Positions 16,136 through 27,524 of a stretch of 64,000 nt of DNA are shown here, piece after piece. Position 1 is the stretch's first letter, and every line of letters starts with the position of its first letter. Source of the stretch: Aurantiacibacter atlanticus (lineage in GTDB: Bacteria; Pseudomonadota; Alphaproteobacteria; Sphingomonadales; Sphingomonadaceae). The DNA is taken from the NCBI RefSeq assembly GCF_001077815.2, contig NZ_CP015441.1, positions 124,001 through 188,000 of the forward strand, in the 5' to 3' direction. Made by a program: the position numbers and the translations under genes. The notes beneath the pieces are model-generated. The model was not told the DNA's origin, searched no databases, and saw only the letters and a program-made list of their open reading frames with translations.

Positions 16136-18499
16136 CTAGCGATTATTTCGATCCTGCACTTGCATTTCGAAAACCGGAAGCTTCACCCCCCGCAATCGCA
16201 AAGCATTGGCAATAACCGAAACCGATGACAGGCTCATCGCCGCTGCCGCAATCATCGGGTTGAGCAGCAGTCCAAACGCCGGGAACAGCACCCCTGCGGC
16301 AACCGGTATCCCGAGCGTGTTATAGGCAAAGGCGAAGAACAGGTTCTGGCGGATGTTGCGCATGGTCGCGCGCGACAGGATGATTGCCTGCACTACCCCG
16401 GTCAGATCACCACGCACCAATGTTACACCGGCGCTTTCGATCGCTACATCCGTGCCCGTTCCCATGGCAATGCCGACATCGGCGGCTGCCAGAGCCGGCG
16501 CATCGTTTATACCATCGCCCGCCATGGCGACGCGGCGTCCTTCACTCTTCAGCCTTTCAATCTCGCGGTGCTTGTCCTCGGGCGAGACATTGGCGTGCAC
16601 CTCGTCGATGCCCATTTCCCGCGCGACCGCTTCAGCCGTTGCTCGGCTATCGCCGGTCAGCATGACCACGCGGATATCGCGAGCGTGCAAAGCGGCGATG
16701 GCTGCCGCGCTGGTCGGCTTGATCGGATCGGCCACCGCGATCATCCCCGCAGGGTGCCCATCGAATGCGACAAACATCACTGTTTGTCCTTGCGAGCGAC
16801 CGCTTTCCGCAGAGCCCAGCCAGACATCGTCATCGATCCCCACCCGCCGCATCATCTTTTCATTGCCGATGGCGATGCGACGATTCTGTACATTCGCCTC
16901 GACGCCTTCCCCCGTGGTCGAAGCCAGGTCTGTGGCTTCGGCAGGCGAAACACCGCGGGCCCGCGCGCCTTCTACTATGGCGTGCGCGAGCGGGTGTTCG
17001 CTGCCCATCTCGACGCCCGCGACCGCGGCAAGGAATTCGGTTTCGTTGATACCCTCGACCGGGTCGACCGCAACCAGGTCAGGCTTACCCATCGTCAACG
17101 TGCCGGTCTTGTCGACCACCAACGTATCGATCTTCTCCAATGTCTCCAGTGCTTCGGCATTGCGGATCAGGATGCCATGCTGCGCGCCCTTGCCTGTGCC
17201 GGTCATCACCGACATCGGCGTGGCAAGCCCCAGCGCGCAGGGACAGGCGATAATCAGAACAGCAATCGCATTGACCAACGCATAGGCAAGCGCTGGCGCG
17301 GGACCCCAGATGGCCCACACCGCAAAGGTGACGATCGCAACAACCACGACCGCAGGAACGAACCAGCCCGCGACCTGGTCCGCGAGCCGCTGGATCGGCG
17401 CGCGGCTGCGCTGCGCCTCGGCAACCATCTGGACGATCTTGGACAGCATCGTGTCCTTGCCGACATTGGTGGCACGCATGATGAAGCCGCCGGTCTGGTT
17501 CACGGTCCCGCCGATAACCGTATCGCCCGCGCGCTTGGTCACGGGCAGAGGCTCGCCGCTGACCATGGATTCGTCGATCGCGCTTGAACCCTCCTCGATT
17601 TCGCCATCGACCGGCACTTTATCGCCGGGCCGCACTCGCAAGCGGTTGCCGGTCGCCAATTCGTCAAGCGGCACTTCGCGTTCGTCGCCATTGCCGAATA
17701 TCTTCACCGCCGAGGGAGGTGCGAGTTCGAGCAGCGCCCTCAGGGCGCTGGAAGTCGAACCGCGCGCCTTGAGTTCGAGTACCTGGCCCAGAAGCACGAG
17801 CGTGGTGATAACCGCCGCCGCCTCGTAATAAACGCCCACGCGCCCCGAGTGGTCGCGGAAGGCAGGCGGGAACAGATCCGGCAGCGCCGTTGCCACGAGG
17901 CTGAACACATAGGCAATGCCCACGCCGATCCCGATCAGCGTAAACATGTTGAGATTGCGGGTCTTGAGCGATTGCCAGGCCCGGACGAAGAAGGGCCAGC
18001 CGCCCCACAGGACCACCGGCGTGGCAAGGAGGAACTGCGCCCATTGCGCCCTGGCAGGCTCAATCAGGCGGTCGAAGCTGATCCCCGGGATCATGTCTCC
18101 CATTGCATAGACAAACAGCGGCAGCGTCAGGAGCGCGCTCCACCAGAACCGGCGGCGCATGTCGACCAGTTCCGGATCGGGCCCTTCATCCAGGCTGACA
18201 GTCTCGGGTTCGAGCGCCATTCCGCAGATCGGGCATGAGCCGGGACCGGGCTGGCGGATCTCCGGGTGCATCGGACAGGTGTAGATAGTGCCTTCCGGCA
18301 CGTCCTCAACAGCATCGAGATGCGCGTTCGACAGATAGAGCTGGGGGTCCAGGAGGAATTTGTCGTGGCAGCGCGAAGAACAGAAATAGTGCTCCGCCCC
18401 CTCATGCTTGGCCTTGTGTTTCGCGCCGTCGATCTCGACGCTCATCCCGCAGACCGGATCGATCGCGGTTCCCTTGATCACGCTTTCATCCCTGCTCAT
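16136..18499 (-). CDS. Cu+-exporting P1B-type ATPase
   Basis: 787 aa. In place of an HMA domain the N-terminus has a YHS-like metal domain (about 12-55, DPVCGM and [10 protein letters not shown]) and a heavy-metal-binding [15 protein letters not shown] zinc-ribbon (about 74-97). ATPase motifs: MVSGEP (about 312), CPC in [11 protein letters not shown] (about 419-421), DKTGT (about 463), [19 protein letters not shown]. The last helices carry YN and MSLSS, typical of Cu+/Ag+ pumps. The enzyme exports Cu+ from the cytoplasm. I prefer the ATG at 18499, 7 bases after AGGAAGG; the ATG at 18505 abuts the ribosome site. It is the last gene of the cus operon. Confidence 0.93.
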   Translation of the reverse strand: MSRDESVIKGTAIDPVCGMSVEIDGAKHKAKHEGAEHYFCSSRCHDKFLLDPQLYLSNAHLDAVEDVPEGTIYTCPMHPEIRQPGPGSCPICGMALEPETVSLDEGPDPELVDMRRRFWWSALLTLPLFVYAMGDMIPGISFDRLIEPARAQWAQFLLATPVVLWGGWPFFVRAWQSLKTRNLNMFTLIGIGVGIAYVFSLVATALPDLFPPAFRDHSGRVGVYYEAAAVITTLVLLGQVLELKARGSTSSALRALLELAPPSAVKIFGNGDEREVPLDELATGNRLRVRPGDKVPVDGEIEEGSSAIDESMVSGEPLPVTKRAGDTVIGGTVNQTGGFIMRATNVGKDTMLSKIVQMVAEAQRSRAPIQRLADQVAGWFVPAVVVVAIVTFAVWAIWGPAPALAYALVNAIAVLIIACPCALGLATPMSVMTGTGKGAQHGILIRNAEALETLEKIDTLVVDKTGTLTMGKPDLVAVDPVEGINETEFLAAVAGVEMGSEHPLAHAIVEGARARGVSPAEATDLASTTGEGVEANVQNRRIAIGNEKMMRRVGIDDDVWLGSAESGRSQGQTVMFVAFDGHPAGMIAVADPIKPTSAAAIAALHARDIRVVMLTGDSRATAEAVAREMGIDEVHANVSPEDKHREIERLKSEGRRVAMAGDGINDAPALAAADVGIAMGTGTDVAIESAGVTLVRGDLTGVVQAIILSRATMRNIRQNLFFAFAYNTLGIPVAAGVLFPAFGLLLNPMIAAAAMSLSSVSVIANALRLRGVKLPVFEMQVQDRNNR

Positions 18500-18511
18500 G
18501 ACCATTCCTTC

Positions 18512-20050
18512 CTAGCTGTTCACCACGACGAACTGCCCCATCATGCCCGCATCCTCGTGTTCGAGGATGTGGCAGTGATACATGTAGGGCGTGTCCGGGT
18601 CGCTATGTTCCTCGAAGCGCAGCAGCACGCGCACCTGCTCGCGCGGATTGACAATAACCGTGTCCTTGAAACCGGTTTCCAGTGGCGGGGGCGCGTGGCC
18701 ATCGCGGTCGATCACACGAAACTGGACGTTATGAATATGAAAAGGGTGGGCCATCATCGAAGCGTTGGCGATTTCCCAGATTTCCCACTGGCCGACGGGC
18801 ACCCGCTCGTTGATGACATTCATGTCCATGCTGGCACCATTGATAGACATCCCGCCGCCCATCATGCCCATATCGAGCACGAACCTCCGGGTTCGCACTG
18901 CAAGTGAAGGGTCGAGTGCTGGTAGCGCGGCAAGCTGCGGCGGCAGATTCCTTCTCGGCGAGGAGCCAGAGGGTCTGATATCGAGGATCCGGAACGGCTC
19001 GTCCGTCCGGGCATCGTCGCGGCGTCGGCCCATCATACCGCCGCCCATCATGCCGCCGCCGTTGCCCATCATGCCCATCGAATTGTCCGGACTGGTCGCC
19101 AGAAGGCTGAGTGGGCGCCCCTCGGAAAGATCGACGAGGATCTGCGCCCGCTCACCCGGTGCGAGCCTGAGCGAGCGGACTGCATGCGGGCGATCCAGCA
19201 AGCCGCCATCGCTCGCGATGAGCTCCATGGTCTGACCACCGGACAGCGAGAAATCGTAGAAGCGTGCGTTCGATCCATTGAGGATCCGCAAGCGTAACTG
19301 ACCGGTCCGAGCGTCAAACACCGCGTTTTGCGTGCCATTGACGTAGATACGATCCCCGCGCACGCCCATCATTTGCGCGTGCATGTTCTGCGGATAGTGG
19401 ATCCTGCCGGAACTATCGAGCAAGCGGTCCTGAACAATAAGCGGAATGTCATCGACGCCATATTCGCTCGGCAGATCCAGCGCCTCTTCTTCGTCATCAC
19501 GGACATAGATCGGTGCGGCAAGACCAGCATAGACCTGCGGTCCTGTGCCGCGATGCAGGTGCGAATGATACCAGTAGAGCGAGGCGCGCTGGCGCACTTC
19601 GAAAGACGGGCTCCAGCGGGCGCCGGGGCGGATCAGCTGGTGCGGCCCGCCGTCCGCAGCGGCGGGAAGTTCGAACCCGTGCCAGTGGACGGTGGCTCCC
19701 TCGTCCAGACCGTTGTCGACATGCAACCGGACGCGCTCGCCGCGGCGCATCTCCAATGTCGGACCGAGATAAGGCGCGTTCACTCCGATCGTAGGCGAAG
19801 CGACTCCGGGAGCGAATTCCTTCTGCCCAGCGGATATTGACAGTCGAAAGACCCGCTCGCCTTGTTCGACAATTCCCTGATCGAGCTTCGGAATGGCGAG
19901 CGGATTCGCGCCGGCTCCATCGGCGCTAAACAGCGAATTTCGTGCTTCGCAAGCAGACAAGGGAAGAGCCACAAGGCCGGTCGCCGCTGCGCCGGCCCGT
20001 CGCAGTAATGCGCGTCGATTGAGACCCGATGCCTTCGCCCACTGGTCCAT
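18512..20050 (-). CDS. Tat-exported multicopper oxidase (CueO/SufI-like)
   Basis: 512 aa. Twin-arginine leader (NRRALLRRAG) and possible lipobox-like LSAC at 31-34. Copper ligands are HWHG (122-125), WYHSH (160-164), HPFHIH (435-440) and HCHILEHEDAGMM (492-504). A Met/Gly-rich loop at about 325-345 (NSMGMMGNGGGMMGGGMMG) probably binds Cu(I). The protein is expected to oxidise Cu(I) in the periplasm. It closely resembles the second oxidase at 49644 along much of its length. It lies 1 base from the 39-aa peptide gene and 12 bases upstream of the ATPase gene. Confidence 0.92.
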   Translation of the reverse strand: MDQWAKASGLNRRALLRRAGAAATGLVALPLSACEARNSLFSADGAGANPLAIPKLDQGIVEQGERVFRLSISAGQKEFAPGVASPTIGVNAPYLGPTLEMRRGERVRLHVDNGLDEGATVHWHGFELPAAADGGPHQLIRPGARWSPSFEVRQRASLYWYHSHLHRGTGPQVYAGLAAPIYVRDDEEEALDLPSEYGVDDIPLIVQDRLLDSSGRIHYPQNMHAQMMGVRGDRIYVNGTQNAVFDARTGQLRLRILNGSNARFYDFSLSGGQTMELIASDGGLLDRPHAVRSLRLAPGERAQILVDLSEGRPLSLLATSPDNSMGMMGNGGGMMGGGMMGRRRDDARTDEPFRILDIRPSGSSPRRNLPPQLAALPALDPSLAVRTRRFVLDMGMMGGGMSINGASMDMNVINERVPVGQWEIWEIANASMMAHPFHIHNVQFRVIDRDGHAPPPLETGFKDTVIVNPREQVRVLLRFEEHSDPDTPYMYHCHILEHEDAGMMGQFVVVNS

Positions 20051-20051
20051 C

Positions 20052-20171
20052 TTACCTGCCCCGGAGATATTTGATCAGTGCAGCGATGCCCAACACCATG
20101 AGGATGGTCAGCAATAAGCAGAACAGGCCCATGATCCCCATCATGGCCGCTGGCATGTCACCGTTCATCAT
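20052..20171 (-). CDS. 39-aa Met-rich membrane peptide
   Basis: Too short for most gene finders. MMNGDMPAAMMGIM leads into one membrane helix (about 12-34) with a basic tail (KYLRGR). It sits on the operon strand; AGGAGAAG lies about 5 bases before the paired ATGs at 20171/20168, and its stop is 1 base before the oxidase ATG. The seven Met residues suggest a copper-linked role. No family recognised. Confidence 0.65.
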   Translation of the reverse strand: MMNGDMPAAMMGIMGLFCLLLTILMVLGIAALIKYLRGR

Positions 20172-20223
20172 CGTACTTCTCCTATTGTGCCGACCCCGAA
20201 AATGATCCGGGGCCGGTTCACAA

Positions 20224-20607
20224 TTACTTCTTGGTGATCGAAGTGATCGTGTTGCCGCCTTCGCCGGTTGTGAAGTCGAACGAGATCGTGTCGCCAACCG
20301 CCACGTCCTGACGCAGCTGTTCGTCGGCTTGGAACCCCATCGTCATGGCGGGCCATTCGATCGCGGGGACAGCGCCGTGATCGACTGTGATCGTTCCCGC
20401 ATCGGCGTCGATGGCGGTGACGATCCCTTCGGCGCTGGCGGTCCGCATCGCGCCATCCGATCCCATCATCGGCATGTCGCTATCGTCCATCGGCATCTGA
20501 ACGTCTGCCATGGCCGTGTCGTCCATCGCTTCGGTATCGTCGCCCGAGTCGCACGCGGCGAGAGCCAGCGGCGCTGCCAATAGGGTCACGAGGGTTGTAA
20601 TACGCAT
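20224..20607 (-). CDS. cusF: CusF-like periplasmic copper chaperone, lipoprotein
   Basis: 127 aa. Lipoprotein signal (LALAAC, Cys 19), a Met/Asp-rich linker (about 28-54, [14 protein letters not shown]), then a CusF OB-fold. The Cu(I)/Ag(I) ligand set is complete with CusF spacing: H77, W85, M88, M90 in [14 protein letters not shown]. It hands periplasmic copper to the CusCBA pump. The start overlaps the cusA 3' end by 22 bases and has AGGAGAAGAAG just upstream. A second CusF domain is fused to CusB. Confidence 0.93.
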   Translation of the reverse strand: MRITTLVTLLAAPLALAACDSGDDTEAMDDTAMADVQMPMDDSDMPMMGSDGAMRTASAEGIVTAIDADAGTITVDHGAVPAIEWPAMTMGFQADEQLRQDVAVGDTISFDFTTGEGGNTITSITKK

Positions 20608-23600
20608 TCTTCTTCTCCTTCGAGGGGTTTGGACCGTTTGGCCCTGGGCCGCCGCATCATCAGAAAGGCGGCGGGAAGTACGAACATTGAAAGCAGCGGG
20701 GCGGTGATCATCCCGCCGATCATCGGGGCCGCGATACGGCTCATCACCTCGGATCCGGCGCCAGTGCCGATCAGGATCGGAAAAAGTCCAGCGAGGATCA
20801 CGGCGACGGTCATCGCCTTGGGCCGGACGCGGAGCAGCGCGCCTTCGCGGATGGCTGCCGATACCTCCTCGGCATCGAGATCGCCCTCCCGCCGTTCCAG
20901 CGCGGCCTTCAGGTAGATCAGCATGACCACGCCGAACTCCGCTGACACGCCTGCCAGCGCAATGAACCCGACGGCGGTGGCGACGGATTGGTTGTATCCC
21001 ATCAGGTAAAGTAACCAGAACCCGCCGGTCAGCGCGAATGGCAGCGTGCCCATGATCAGCAGCGCCTCGTCGAAGCGGCGGAAGATCAGGTAAAGTAGCA
21101 GGAAAATGATCGCCAGCGTCGCCGGCACGACGATCTTCAGCCGTTCGTAGGCGCGGGTCAGATATTCGAACTGCCCGGCATAGGACAGACTAACGCCGGC
21201 GGGCAGATCGACCTCCGCCCCGATCGCTTCCTGCAACTCGCCCACCACCGAGGTGAGGTCGCGACCACGTACATCGACATAGACATAGCTGGTCGGTCGG
21301 CCCTGCTCGCTCTTGAGCATGGGCGGACCGCTGGTCACACGAACATCCGCCACCGTGCCAAGCGTGATCTGCTGTCCCGCAGGGGTCAGGACCAGAAGAT
21401 TGCGCAGCTCATCGACGCTGTCGCGGATCTCGCGCGGATAGCGGACATTGACCGGATAGCGGGCCAGCCCCTCCACCGTGCGCGCGACATTCGCTCCGCC
21501 GATCGCGCCCGACACGATCTGCTGCACATCGGCAATGTTGAGCCCGTAACGGGCCGCTTCCAGACGATTGATATCAACATCGACATAGCGCCCGCCTGAA
21601 AGCCTTTCAGCGAGCGCCGAACTGACGCCTGACACTTGCTTGGCAATCTGTTCGACATGAAGCGCCACGCGTTCGATCTCGCCCAGATCCTCACCAGAGA
21701 CCTTGACCCCGATCGGGCTTTTGATGCCTGTCGCGAGCATGTCGATGCGGTTGCGGATCGGGGGTACCCAGACATTGGCGAGGCCCGGGACACGGACCAC
21801 CCGGTCGAGCTCCTCGACCAGCTTGTCAGGCGTCATCCCTTCGCGCCATTCCTCACGCGGCTTGAAGCTGATCGTCGTCTCGAACATCGTCAGCGGCGCG
21901 GGATCGGTGGCCGTATCAGCGCGGCCCGCCTTGCCGAAAACGGTGTCGACTTCTGGCACCGTCTTGATCAGGCGGTCGGTCCGCTGGAGCAGAACCGATG
22001 CCTCACCCGGCGAAAGTCCGGGAAGCGCGCTCGGCATATAGAGCAGGTCGCCTTCATCGAGAGGAGGCAGGAATTCGCCGCCCAGCCGCGTGAAGGGTAC
22101 CAACGTCGTCGCAAAGATCAGTCCGGCAATGACCAGCGTCGCTTTCGGACGCCGCATTACCCAGTCGAGCCCCGGCCGATAGGCACGGGTCAGCGCCTTG
22201 TTGATCGGATTGCTGTCTTCCCGCGGTATCTTGCCCCGGATCAGCCATCCCATCAGCACTGGAACCAGCGTGACCGACAGGATCGCCGCCGCCGCCATCG
22301 CATAGGTCTTGGTGAAGGCCAGCGGAGCAAAGAGCCGCCCTTCCTGCGCCTGCAAAGTGAAGACCGGCAGGAAGGACAAGGTGATGATCAGAAGGCTGAA
22401 AAACAGCGCCGGACCCACTTCCTTCGATGCGTCTGCGACGATCCGCCAGCGCTCCTCACCCGACATGACCGTATCGGGATTGTCCTCGGTCCAGCGCTCG
22501 ATGTGCTTGTGCGCGTTCTCGATCATCACCACCGCCGCATCGACCATCGCACCGATCGCGATGGCAATGCCACCAAGCGACATGATGTTGGCGTTCACGC
22601 CTTGGAAGCGCATCACCAGAAAGGCTGCCAGAACGCCCAAAGGCAAGGTAACCACGGCGACCAGCGCAGAGCGGGCGTGCCACAGGAACAACAGGCACAC
22701 GAGCGCGACGACGATGAATTCCTCGATCAGCTTGGTGGTGAGGTTATCGACCGAGGCATCGATCAGTTGCGAACGGTCATAGGTGGTGACGATCTCGACC
22801 CCGTCGGGCAGGCTCGCCTTCAACTGTTCCAGCTTCACCTCCACCGCCTCGATCGCACCGCGCGCGTCGGCCCCTTGCCGCAGAATGACGATGCCGCCCG
22901 CGACTTCGCCCTGGCCGTTCAGTTCGGCGATACCGCGGCGCAGTTCGGGACCGATCTGGACATTGGCGACTTCGCCAAGCATGACCGGCACACCCCCCGC
23001 TTCAGCCCGCAGGGGGATCGCACGGAAGTCATCGAGGCTGCCCAGATAGCCTGACGAACGCACCATGAATTCCGCTTCGCCCATCTCGACGATGGATCCG
23101 CCCGCCTCCTGATTGCCGGCCTGGACCGCCTTGACCACTTCGGCGTGAGTCACGCCGAGCGAGGCCATGCGGTAAGGATCGAGGACGATCTGATACTGCT
23201 TGACCATGCCCCCCACGCTGGCGACCTCGGCGATGCCCGGAATGGTCTTCAGCTCGTAACGCAGGAACCAGTCCTGCAGGCTTCGCAGCCCTGCAAGGTC
23301 GTGACCCCCGTTGCGGTCAACCAGGGCATACTCGTAAATCCATCCCACACCGGTTGCGTCGGGGCCTAGCGTGCTTTCGACGCCGTCAGGCAAGCGGTTC
23401 TGGACCTGGTTGAGATATTCGAGCACGCGCGAGCGCGCCCAGTAGAGATCGGTCCCGTCCTCAAAGATCACGTAGACATAGCTATCGCCGAAAAACGAAT
23501 AGCCGCGCACGGTCTTTGCTCCCGGCACCGAGAGCATGGTCGTCGCCAGTGGATAGGTAACCTGGTCCTCCACGATACGCGGGGCCTGCCCGGCATAGTT

Positions 23601-23753
23601 GGAGCGGATAACCACCTGCACGTCGGACAAATCGGGAAGCGCATCGACAGGGGTGGTCCGCACTGCCCAGAAGCCGGCGAGCGCCAGGCCGATCGCCGCC
23701 AGAACCACGAAAAGGCGGTTGGCGATCGAACTGTCAATGATCCGCGCGATCAT
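20586..23753 (-). CDS. cusA: CusA heavy-metal RND pump, Cu/Ag type
   Basis: 1055 aa, HME-RND inner-membrane pump with 12 membrane helices and large periplasmic loops. The three methionines that define the CusA copper path are present with CusA spacing (50 and 49 residues apart) in [17 protein letters not shown] and NRIDMLATG. The membrane relay segment [13 protein letters not shown] fits the monovalent-metal clade. With CusB and CusC it exports Cu(I)/Ag(I) from periplasm to outside using the proton gradient. Its ATG overlaps the cusB stop (ATGA). Confidence 0.95.
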   Translation of the reverse strand: MIARIIDSSIANRLFVVLAAIGLALAGFWAVRTTPVDALPDLSDVQVVIRSNYAGQAPRIVEDQVTYPLATTMLSVPGAKTVRGYSFFGDSYVYVIFEDGTDLYWARSRVLEYLNQVQNRLPDGVESTLGPDATGVGWIYEYALVDRNGGHDLAGLRSLQDWFLRYELKTIPGIAEVASVGGMVKQYQIVLDPYRMASLGVTHAEVVKAVQAGNQEAGGSIVEMGEAEFMVRSSGYLGSLDDFRAIPLRAEAGGVPVMLGEVANVQIGPELRRGIAELNGQGEVAGGIVILRQGADARGAIEAVEVKLEQLKASLPDGVEIVTTYDRSQLIDASVDNLTTKLIEEFIVVALVCLLFLWHARSALVAVVTLPLGVLAAFLVMRFQGVNANIMSLGGIAIAIGAMVDAAVVMIENAHKHIERWTEDNPDTVMSGEERWRIVADASKEVGPALFFSLLIITLSFLPVFTLQAQEGRLFAPLAFTKTYAMAAAAILSVTLVPVLMGWLIRGKIPREDSNPINKALTRAYRPGLDWVMRRPKATLVIAGLIFATTLVPFTRLGGEFLPPLDEGDLLYMPSALPGLSPGEASVLLQRTDRLIKTVPEVDTVFGKAGRADTATDPAPLTMFETTISFKPREEWREGMTPDKLVEELDRVVRVPGLANVWVPPIRNRIDMLATGIKSPIGVKVSGEDLGEIERVALHVEQIAKQVSGVSSALAERLSGGRYVDVDINRLEAARYGLNIADVQQIVSGAIGGANVARTVEGLARYPVNVRYPREIRDSVDELRNLLVLTPAGQQITLGTVADVRVTSGPPMLKSEQGRPTSYVYVDVRGRDLTSVVGELQEAIGAEVDLPAGVSLSYAGQFEYLTRAYERLKIVVPATLAIIFLLLYLIFRRFDEALLIMGTLPFALTGGFWLLYLMGYNQSVATAVGFIALAGVSAEFGVVMLIYLKAALERREGDLDAEEVSAAIREGALLRVRPKAMTVAVILAGLFPILIGTGAGSEVMSRIAAPMIGGMITAPLLSMFVLPAAFLMMRRPRAKRSKPLEGEEECVLQPS

Positions 23754-25267
23754 TGGCCGGTCTTCCGGATCGAGACGATGCGCGGACCGGTGCTTGCCTG
23801 AACGAAGGTAAAGGTCACCCGGTCGCCGCGTTGGAAACCGCGAACCTGGGCCGGACCTTCAGTGGCAAAACCCATCGTCATGGCTGGCCATTCCAGAGCT
23901 TCGACCGGCCCGTGCCGCAAGGTAATGCTGCGGGAAGTGATGCGTTCGATCGTACCTGTGGCTCGATAGGTGCGCGGCTCGTCCGCATCCGCCTGCGCCT
24001 GTGCGCCTTCTTCACCGGCAGCCGTCGGTGCATCATCGATGGGACGTACATCGATACCCGCAAGGCTGGCTTCGGAATCGAGCAGGAACTGGCCGGAGGT
24101 AACCACCTCCTCGCCTGCCGCGAGGCCCGCGAGAACTTCGGTGCGGCCGCCTGCTTCTCGCCCGATCCGGACTTCGGCAGGTCGGTATCCTCCGCTTTCC
24201 TGAGTGATCATCACCAGCGTGCGTTCGCCGGTGCGGATCACGGCCTCCGACGGGATGAGCAATGCTTCACGCCGTTCAGGAGCGATCGTGACCTGCGCAA
24301 ACATGCCCGGTTTCAGGCGAAGGCCGGGGTTGGGCATCGCCGCGCGCACGGTAATCGTCCGGCTTGCCTCCTGTGCACTCGGCAGGATGGCAATGATCCG
24401 CCCTGCAAATCGCTCGCCAGGAAAAGCGGTGAGCGTCACGCTTACCGGCTGTCCCACGCGGGCGCTTCCCGCAAGGGCCTCGGGCACAGCGGCCTCGAGC
24501 CAGATCGGACTGTAGCCGCTGATTTCGGCGAGGCTTTGGCCTGCCATGACGGTCATGCCCGGCCTTACACCGAGCGAGGTAATCGCGCCCGATTGCGGCG
24601 CGGTGACGGTGATCGTCGATTGGGGTCTCCCGCTTCGAGCCACCGAGGAGATCACGCCTTCCGGCATCCCGAGCAATCGAAGGCGCTGGCGGGCTGCACT
24701 GGTAAGCGCCGCGTCGCCAGTGGCCGCCACGGCAAGAAATTCCTGCTGGGCGCCGCCCCATTCGGGCACCAGCAAATCGACGACCGGCGCGCCTCTTGCG
24801 ATCAGATCCTGCGGGGCGTGGCCGTATGTTCGCTGAACATAGCCGCCCGCGCGTGGCTGGACGATCGCTACCTCGCTGCCATTGTAGGCAAGCGTGCCGG
24901 TCACCGTCGTTTCCGGTTCCAGCACGCCGTATTCGGCCTCGGCAGTGCGGATCCCGAAGTTCTGGACCATTCCGGAATCGATGCTGACCCCTTCGCCAGC
25001 CTGCGCATCGCCGCCCGCGCATTTGGGAACCAGCTGCATGTCCATGAATGGCGACTTGCCCGGCTCGTCGAAGCGCTGATCCGGCACCATCGGATCGTAC
25101 CAGTAGAGCACTTCTTCGCAGCCGGCATCGGCAGCGGCGTCACCGCCATCGCTGCCGCCGCCGAGCATCGACAGACCGTAGCCAGCCCCCAGGCTGATCA
25201 GGGCTATACCCGCCGCCGCTGCATAAGAACGCTGGCGCGGCGAAAGACGTTCGAACACGGCTTTCAT
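23750..25267 (-). CDS. cusB: CusB membrane-fusion protein with fused CusF domain
   Basis: 505 aa. An N-terminal membrane anchor (about 17-37) is followed by a heavy-metal-binding domain (about 50-85, YWYDPMVP and [11 protein letters not shown]), the lipoyl and beta-barrel adaptor domains, and an extra C-terminal CusF-like domain (about 433-505) with H452, W460, M463 and M465. CusB links CusA to CusC and triggers transport when it receives copper; here a chaperone module is built in. The gene overlaps both neighbours by ATGA. Confidence 0.94.
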   Translation of the reverse strand: MKAVFERLSPRQRSYAAAAGIALISLGAGYGLSMLGGGSDGGDAAADAGCEEVLYWYDPMVPDQRFDEPGKSPFMDMQLVPKCAGGDAQAGEGVSIDSGMVQNFGIRTAEAEYGVLEPETTVTGTLAYNGSEVAIVQPRAGGYVQRTYGHAPQDLIARGAPVVDLLVPEWGGAQQEFLAVAATGDAALTSAARQRLRLLGMPEGVISSVARSGRPQSTITVTAPQSGAITSLGVRPGMTVMAGQSLAEISGYSPIWLEAAVPEALAGSARVGQPVSVTLTAFPGERFAGRIIAILPSAQEASRTITVRAAMPNPGLRLKPGMFAQVTIAPERREALLIPSEAVIRTGERTLVMITQESGGYRPAEVRIGREAGGRTEVLAGLAAGEEVVTSGQFLLDSEASLAGIDVRPIDDAPTAAGEEGAQAQADADEPRTYRATGTIERITSRSITLRHGPVEALEWPAMTMGFATEGPAQVRGFQRGDRVTFTFVQASTGPRIVSIRKTGQ

Positions 25268-26499
25268 GGCCTGTCCTCCCCATATGTAAGTCGTAGAGTT
25301 GCAGCGGCTTCGACAGCCATCTGTTCGCGTTCGAGAATCTCGAGTTCGAGCAATGCCAGCGCAGATTTGGCCGCGATCACTTCAACGAGGTCGGCGCGTC
25401 CAGCAGCGAAGCTGGCGGTTTCTAGGTCGGCACGGTCGCGCGCGAGCGGGAGAAGCTGGTCACGCGCACGTTCCCATTGCTGTAGCGCGCTGCGCCATTC
25501 AGCAAGATCGGTTTCGAACCGGGCCCTGATCGCCCTCAGGCGGTCGACGCGCTCGGCCGAGGCGGCAGCAGCGTCTGCTTCGGCCGCCGCGATGCGCGGA
25601 TTCTGCCGCCTGTCAGTGAAGATTGGCAAAGTGACCGATCCCATGACCGATATGACACTGCCAAAATCAGGATTACGGTGTCCATAAGTCACGCTGACGC
25701 CGAAATCAGGTCGCTTTTCAGCGCGTGCCAGATCGGCTGCAGCTTCGGCACGTCGCTGCTCGGCATCCGCCAGACGCAATTCCGGATTGGCCTCCAACGC
25801 GAACCGAAGCTCTTCCGGGTCCATGGTAACTTGGGGAGCGCCCCCCGCAGCGACGGGCTCGCTTCCGGCGATATATCGCTGCAGCCGGGCACGCGCGGCT
25901 GCGCGCGCGGCCTCGATCCGGGTAATGGCATCCTCGATTTCGAGAAGCTCGCGCCGGATCGCAAGGCTGTCGGCAGGTCTGGCCGATCCCGAAGCGACGG
26001 CACTGACTGCGACCGGAACGAAGTCCCTTAAGCTGTCCAGAGAGTCGCGCGCAAGAGCGAGGCGCTGCTGAGCATAATACAGGCCAATCCAAGCCGTCCC
26101 GGCCTCGGCGAGGATGGAACGTTCGGACAAGCCAAGACGGGCTTCGGCAATACCGATTTCGGATCCGGCAAGGCCGTATCGTGCTCGCCGCCTGGCAAGA
26201 TTGGGAATTTCCTGCTCGATGCCCACCGCGAGCTGCGTCGGCAATTGCGCATACGGATTAAATGCAGCGGGTCCGGTGACCGGCAAGTTCATCACGCCTG
26301 CACGAACGCGTGGATCGGGCAATTCGTCCGCTGCGTCCGCAGCATCGCGCCTCGCCTGTACACGCAAAGCGCCCGCTTCAAGCATGGGCTGTTCCGCCCG
26401 CGCCGCCGCAAGGGTTTCTTCATAGCCGACCGACTGCGCTTGGGCAGCCTGCGCGACCAGCAGGGCCGAAAACGGCACCCAACCAATTCGCCAGTTCAT
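25264..26499 (-). CDS. cusC: CusC-like TolC-family outer-membrane factor
   Basis: 411 aa. Signal peptide 1-21 (cleavage near AAQAQS), then two TolC-type helical repeats, with LPDPRVRAGVMNLPVTG near the first strand and RADLVEVIAAKSALALLELE near the end. It forms the outer-membrane channel of the Cus efflux complex. I start at ATG 26499, which gives a clean signal peptide; the frame to 26544 would add 15 basic residues. The following cusB overlaps by 4 bases. Confidence 0.92.
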   Translation of the reverse strand: MNWRIGWVPFSALLVAQAAQAQSVGYEETLAAARAEQPMLEAGALRVQARRDAADAADELPDPRVRAGVMNLPVTGPAAFNPYAQLPTQLAVGIEQEIPNLARRRARYGLAGSEIGIAEARLGLSERSILAEAGTAWIGLYYAQQRLALARDSLDSLRDFVPVAVSAVASGSARPADSLAIRRELLEIEDAITRIEAARAAARARLQRYIAGSEPVAAGGAPQVTMDPEELRFALEANPELRLADAEQRRAEAAADLARAEKRPDFGVSVTYGHRNPDFGSVISVMGSVTLPIFTDRRQNPRIAAAEADAAAASAERVDRLRAIRARFETDLAEWRSALQQWERARDQLLPLARDRADLETASFAAGRADLVEVIAAKSALALLELEILEREQMAVEAAATLRLTYGEDRP

Positions 26500-26616
26500 A
26501 AATCTCACTCGTGCAGAGCGAGCTGACGACATAACATGCCGCACCGGCGAAGACCGGTTCGTGCGGCTGCATCGTTCGTCAGTCTCGCAAAAGTCGCAAC
26601 GCGCCTTCAGGGAAAA

Positions 26617-26967
26617 CTAGACGGTGAGGATTGGTTTTGGAGGAGGCGATTCCGGTCGCGGTGGATCTGTTTCAAACCACGGGGCCGCAGAAACAAGGTA
26701 GCTCGGTACCAAACGAAGGGGCGCACCCTCCATTTCAGTCGCATTCGACAGAGCCAAAGGCGGCAAGCAATTCATGGCAATCACGCAATCGAGCGTCATG
26801 CTGGAACATGGTCCTGCCGGATCGGTGGATGTATCGTTATCGGCCATCTCGGCACAGTCGCTCATCTCCGCCGCCTCGATCTGAGGAAGGGCTGCCGCAT
26901 TCGCTCCAACCTGGACAAAGAGTCCGAAGCCAAAAAGGATCAAGGTCAAGGTACGAATGAACTTCAC
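26617..26967 (-). CDS. exported hypothetical protein heading the cus operon
   Basis: 116 aa starting at GTG. Signal peptide 1-25 (ILFGFGLFVQVGANA), then a short mature region with four Cys (SDCAEMA, GPCSSM, LDCVIAMNC) and Met/Asp residues, ending in a Pro-rich tail (PPRPESPPPKP). Cys/Met content and position 117 bases upstream of cusC suggest a periplasmic metal-binding peptide comparable to the small leader genes of other RND metal operons. Family not recognised. A promoter candidate (TTGTCA, 17 bases, TATCTC, at 27002-26974) lies so close that the transcript would have almost no leader. Confidence 0.65.
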   Translation of the reverse strand: MKFIRTLTLILFGFGLFVQVGANAAALPQIEAAEMSDCAEMADNDTSTDPAGPCSSMTLDCVIAMNCLPPLALSNATEMEGAPLRLVPSYLVSAAPWFETDPPRPESPPPKPILTV

Positions 26968-27015
26968 CGGCCCGAGATAGTCGGGGGCGAGGCGATTGAC
27001 AAGTAACGAGCGATT

Positions 27016-27048
27016 GCGGACGGGGACCGATCAGATCGCCCCGTCCGC
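27016..27048. terminator. 10-bp perfect hairpin between the CBS and cus units
   Basis: GCGGACGGGG (27016-27025) and CCCCGTCCGC (27039-27048) pair perfectly around a 13-base loop; TTTAT follows on the plus strand. It lies 33 bases beyond the CBS gene stop (27081) and upstream of the cus operon promoter region, so it probably stops minus-strand transcription coming from the CBS gene. Confidence 0.55.
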
Positions 27049-27080
27049 TTTATCCGCGTAAAATCAATAGTCTTGTGCGA

Positions 27081-27524
27081 CTAGCAGCATCCCGCCGAAG
27101 CTGGCTCCGAACTGGCCTCCGATACCTCGCGCACGAGGTCGCCGGTTTCCTTCTCGGCTGCACTTCTGGCGATATCGGCCTGCGCAACGATGCCGCAACA
27201 TTTGCCCTCGTCATCGACCACCGGAAGCCGGCGAACCTGATTGTCTTCCATCTTGGCGCAGCATTCATCGACACTCGCATTGACGCTGACAGTGACAGGT
27301 GACGACGTCATCACTTCCTCCACGCTTTGATCGGAGGAATAGCCTTTGGCAACACACCGGCAGGCGATGTCCCTGTCAGTCACCACACCCACCAAAGCGC
27401 CGGAATCGTCGACAACGGGGATTTGGCCGCAATCATTATCGACCATCAGTAAAGCTGCCTCTTGCACGGTGCTCGATGGATTGCAGCATGCGGGGTTCGA
27501 TGTCATTACGTCTTGGGCCTTCAT
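27081..27524 (-). CDS. tandem CBS-domain protein, Cys-rich
   Basis: 147 aa made of two CBS domains (about 1-58 and 66-122) with the usual GVVTDRDIACR and GIVAQADIAR ends. Such stand-alone CBS pairs bind adenine nucleotides and act as energy or redox sensors. It is unusual in its nine Cys (NPACCNPSS, DECCAKM, KCCGIV, terminal GCC), which could bind metal or sense oxidation. AGGAGG lies 6 bases before the ATG at 27524. It is monocistronic between the cus operon and a divergent gene. Confidence 0.85.
   Translation of the reverse strand: MKAQDVMTSNPACCNPSSTVQEAALLMVDNDCGQIPVVDDSGALVGVVTDRDIACRCVAKGYSSDQSVEEVMTSSPVTVSVNASVDECCAKMEDNQVRRLPVVDDEGKCCGIVAQADIARSAAEKETGDLVREVSEASSEPASAGCC

Noticed and set aside
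21636..23054. 472-aa plus-strand open frame
   Set aside because: Fully antisense to cusA, whose motifs are certain.
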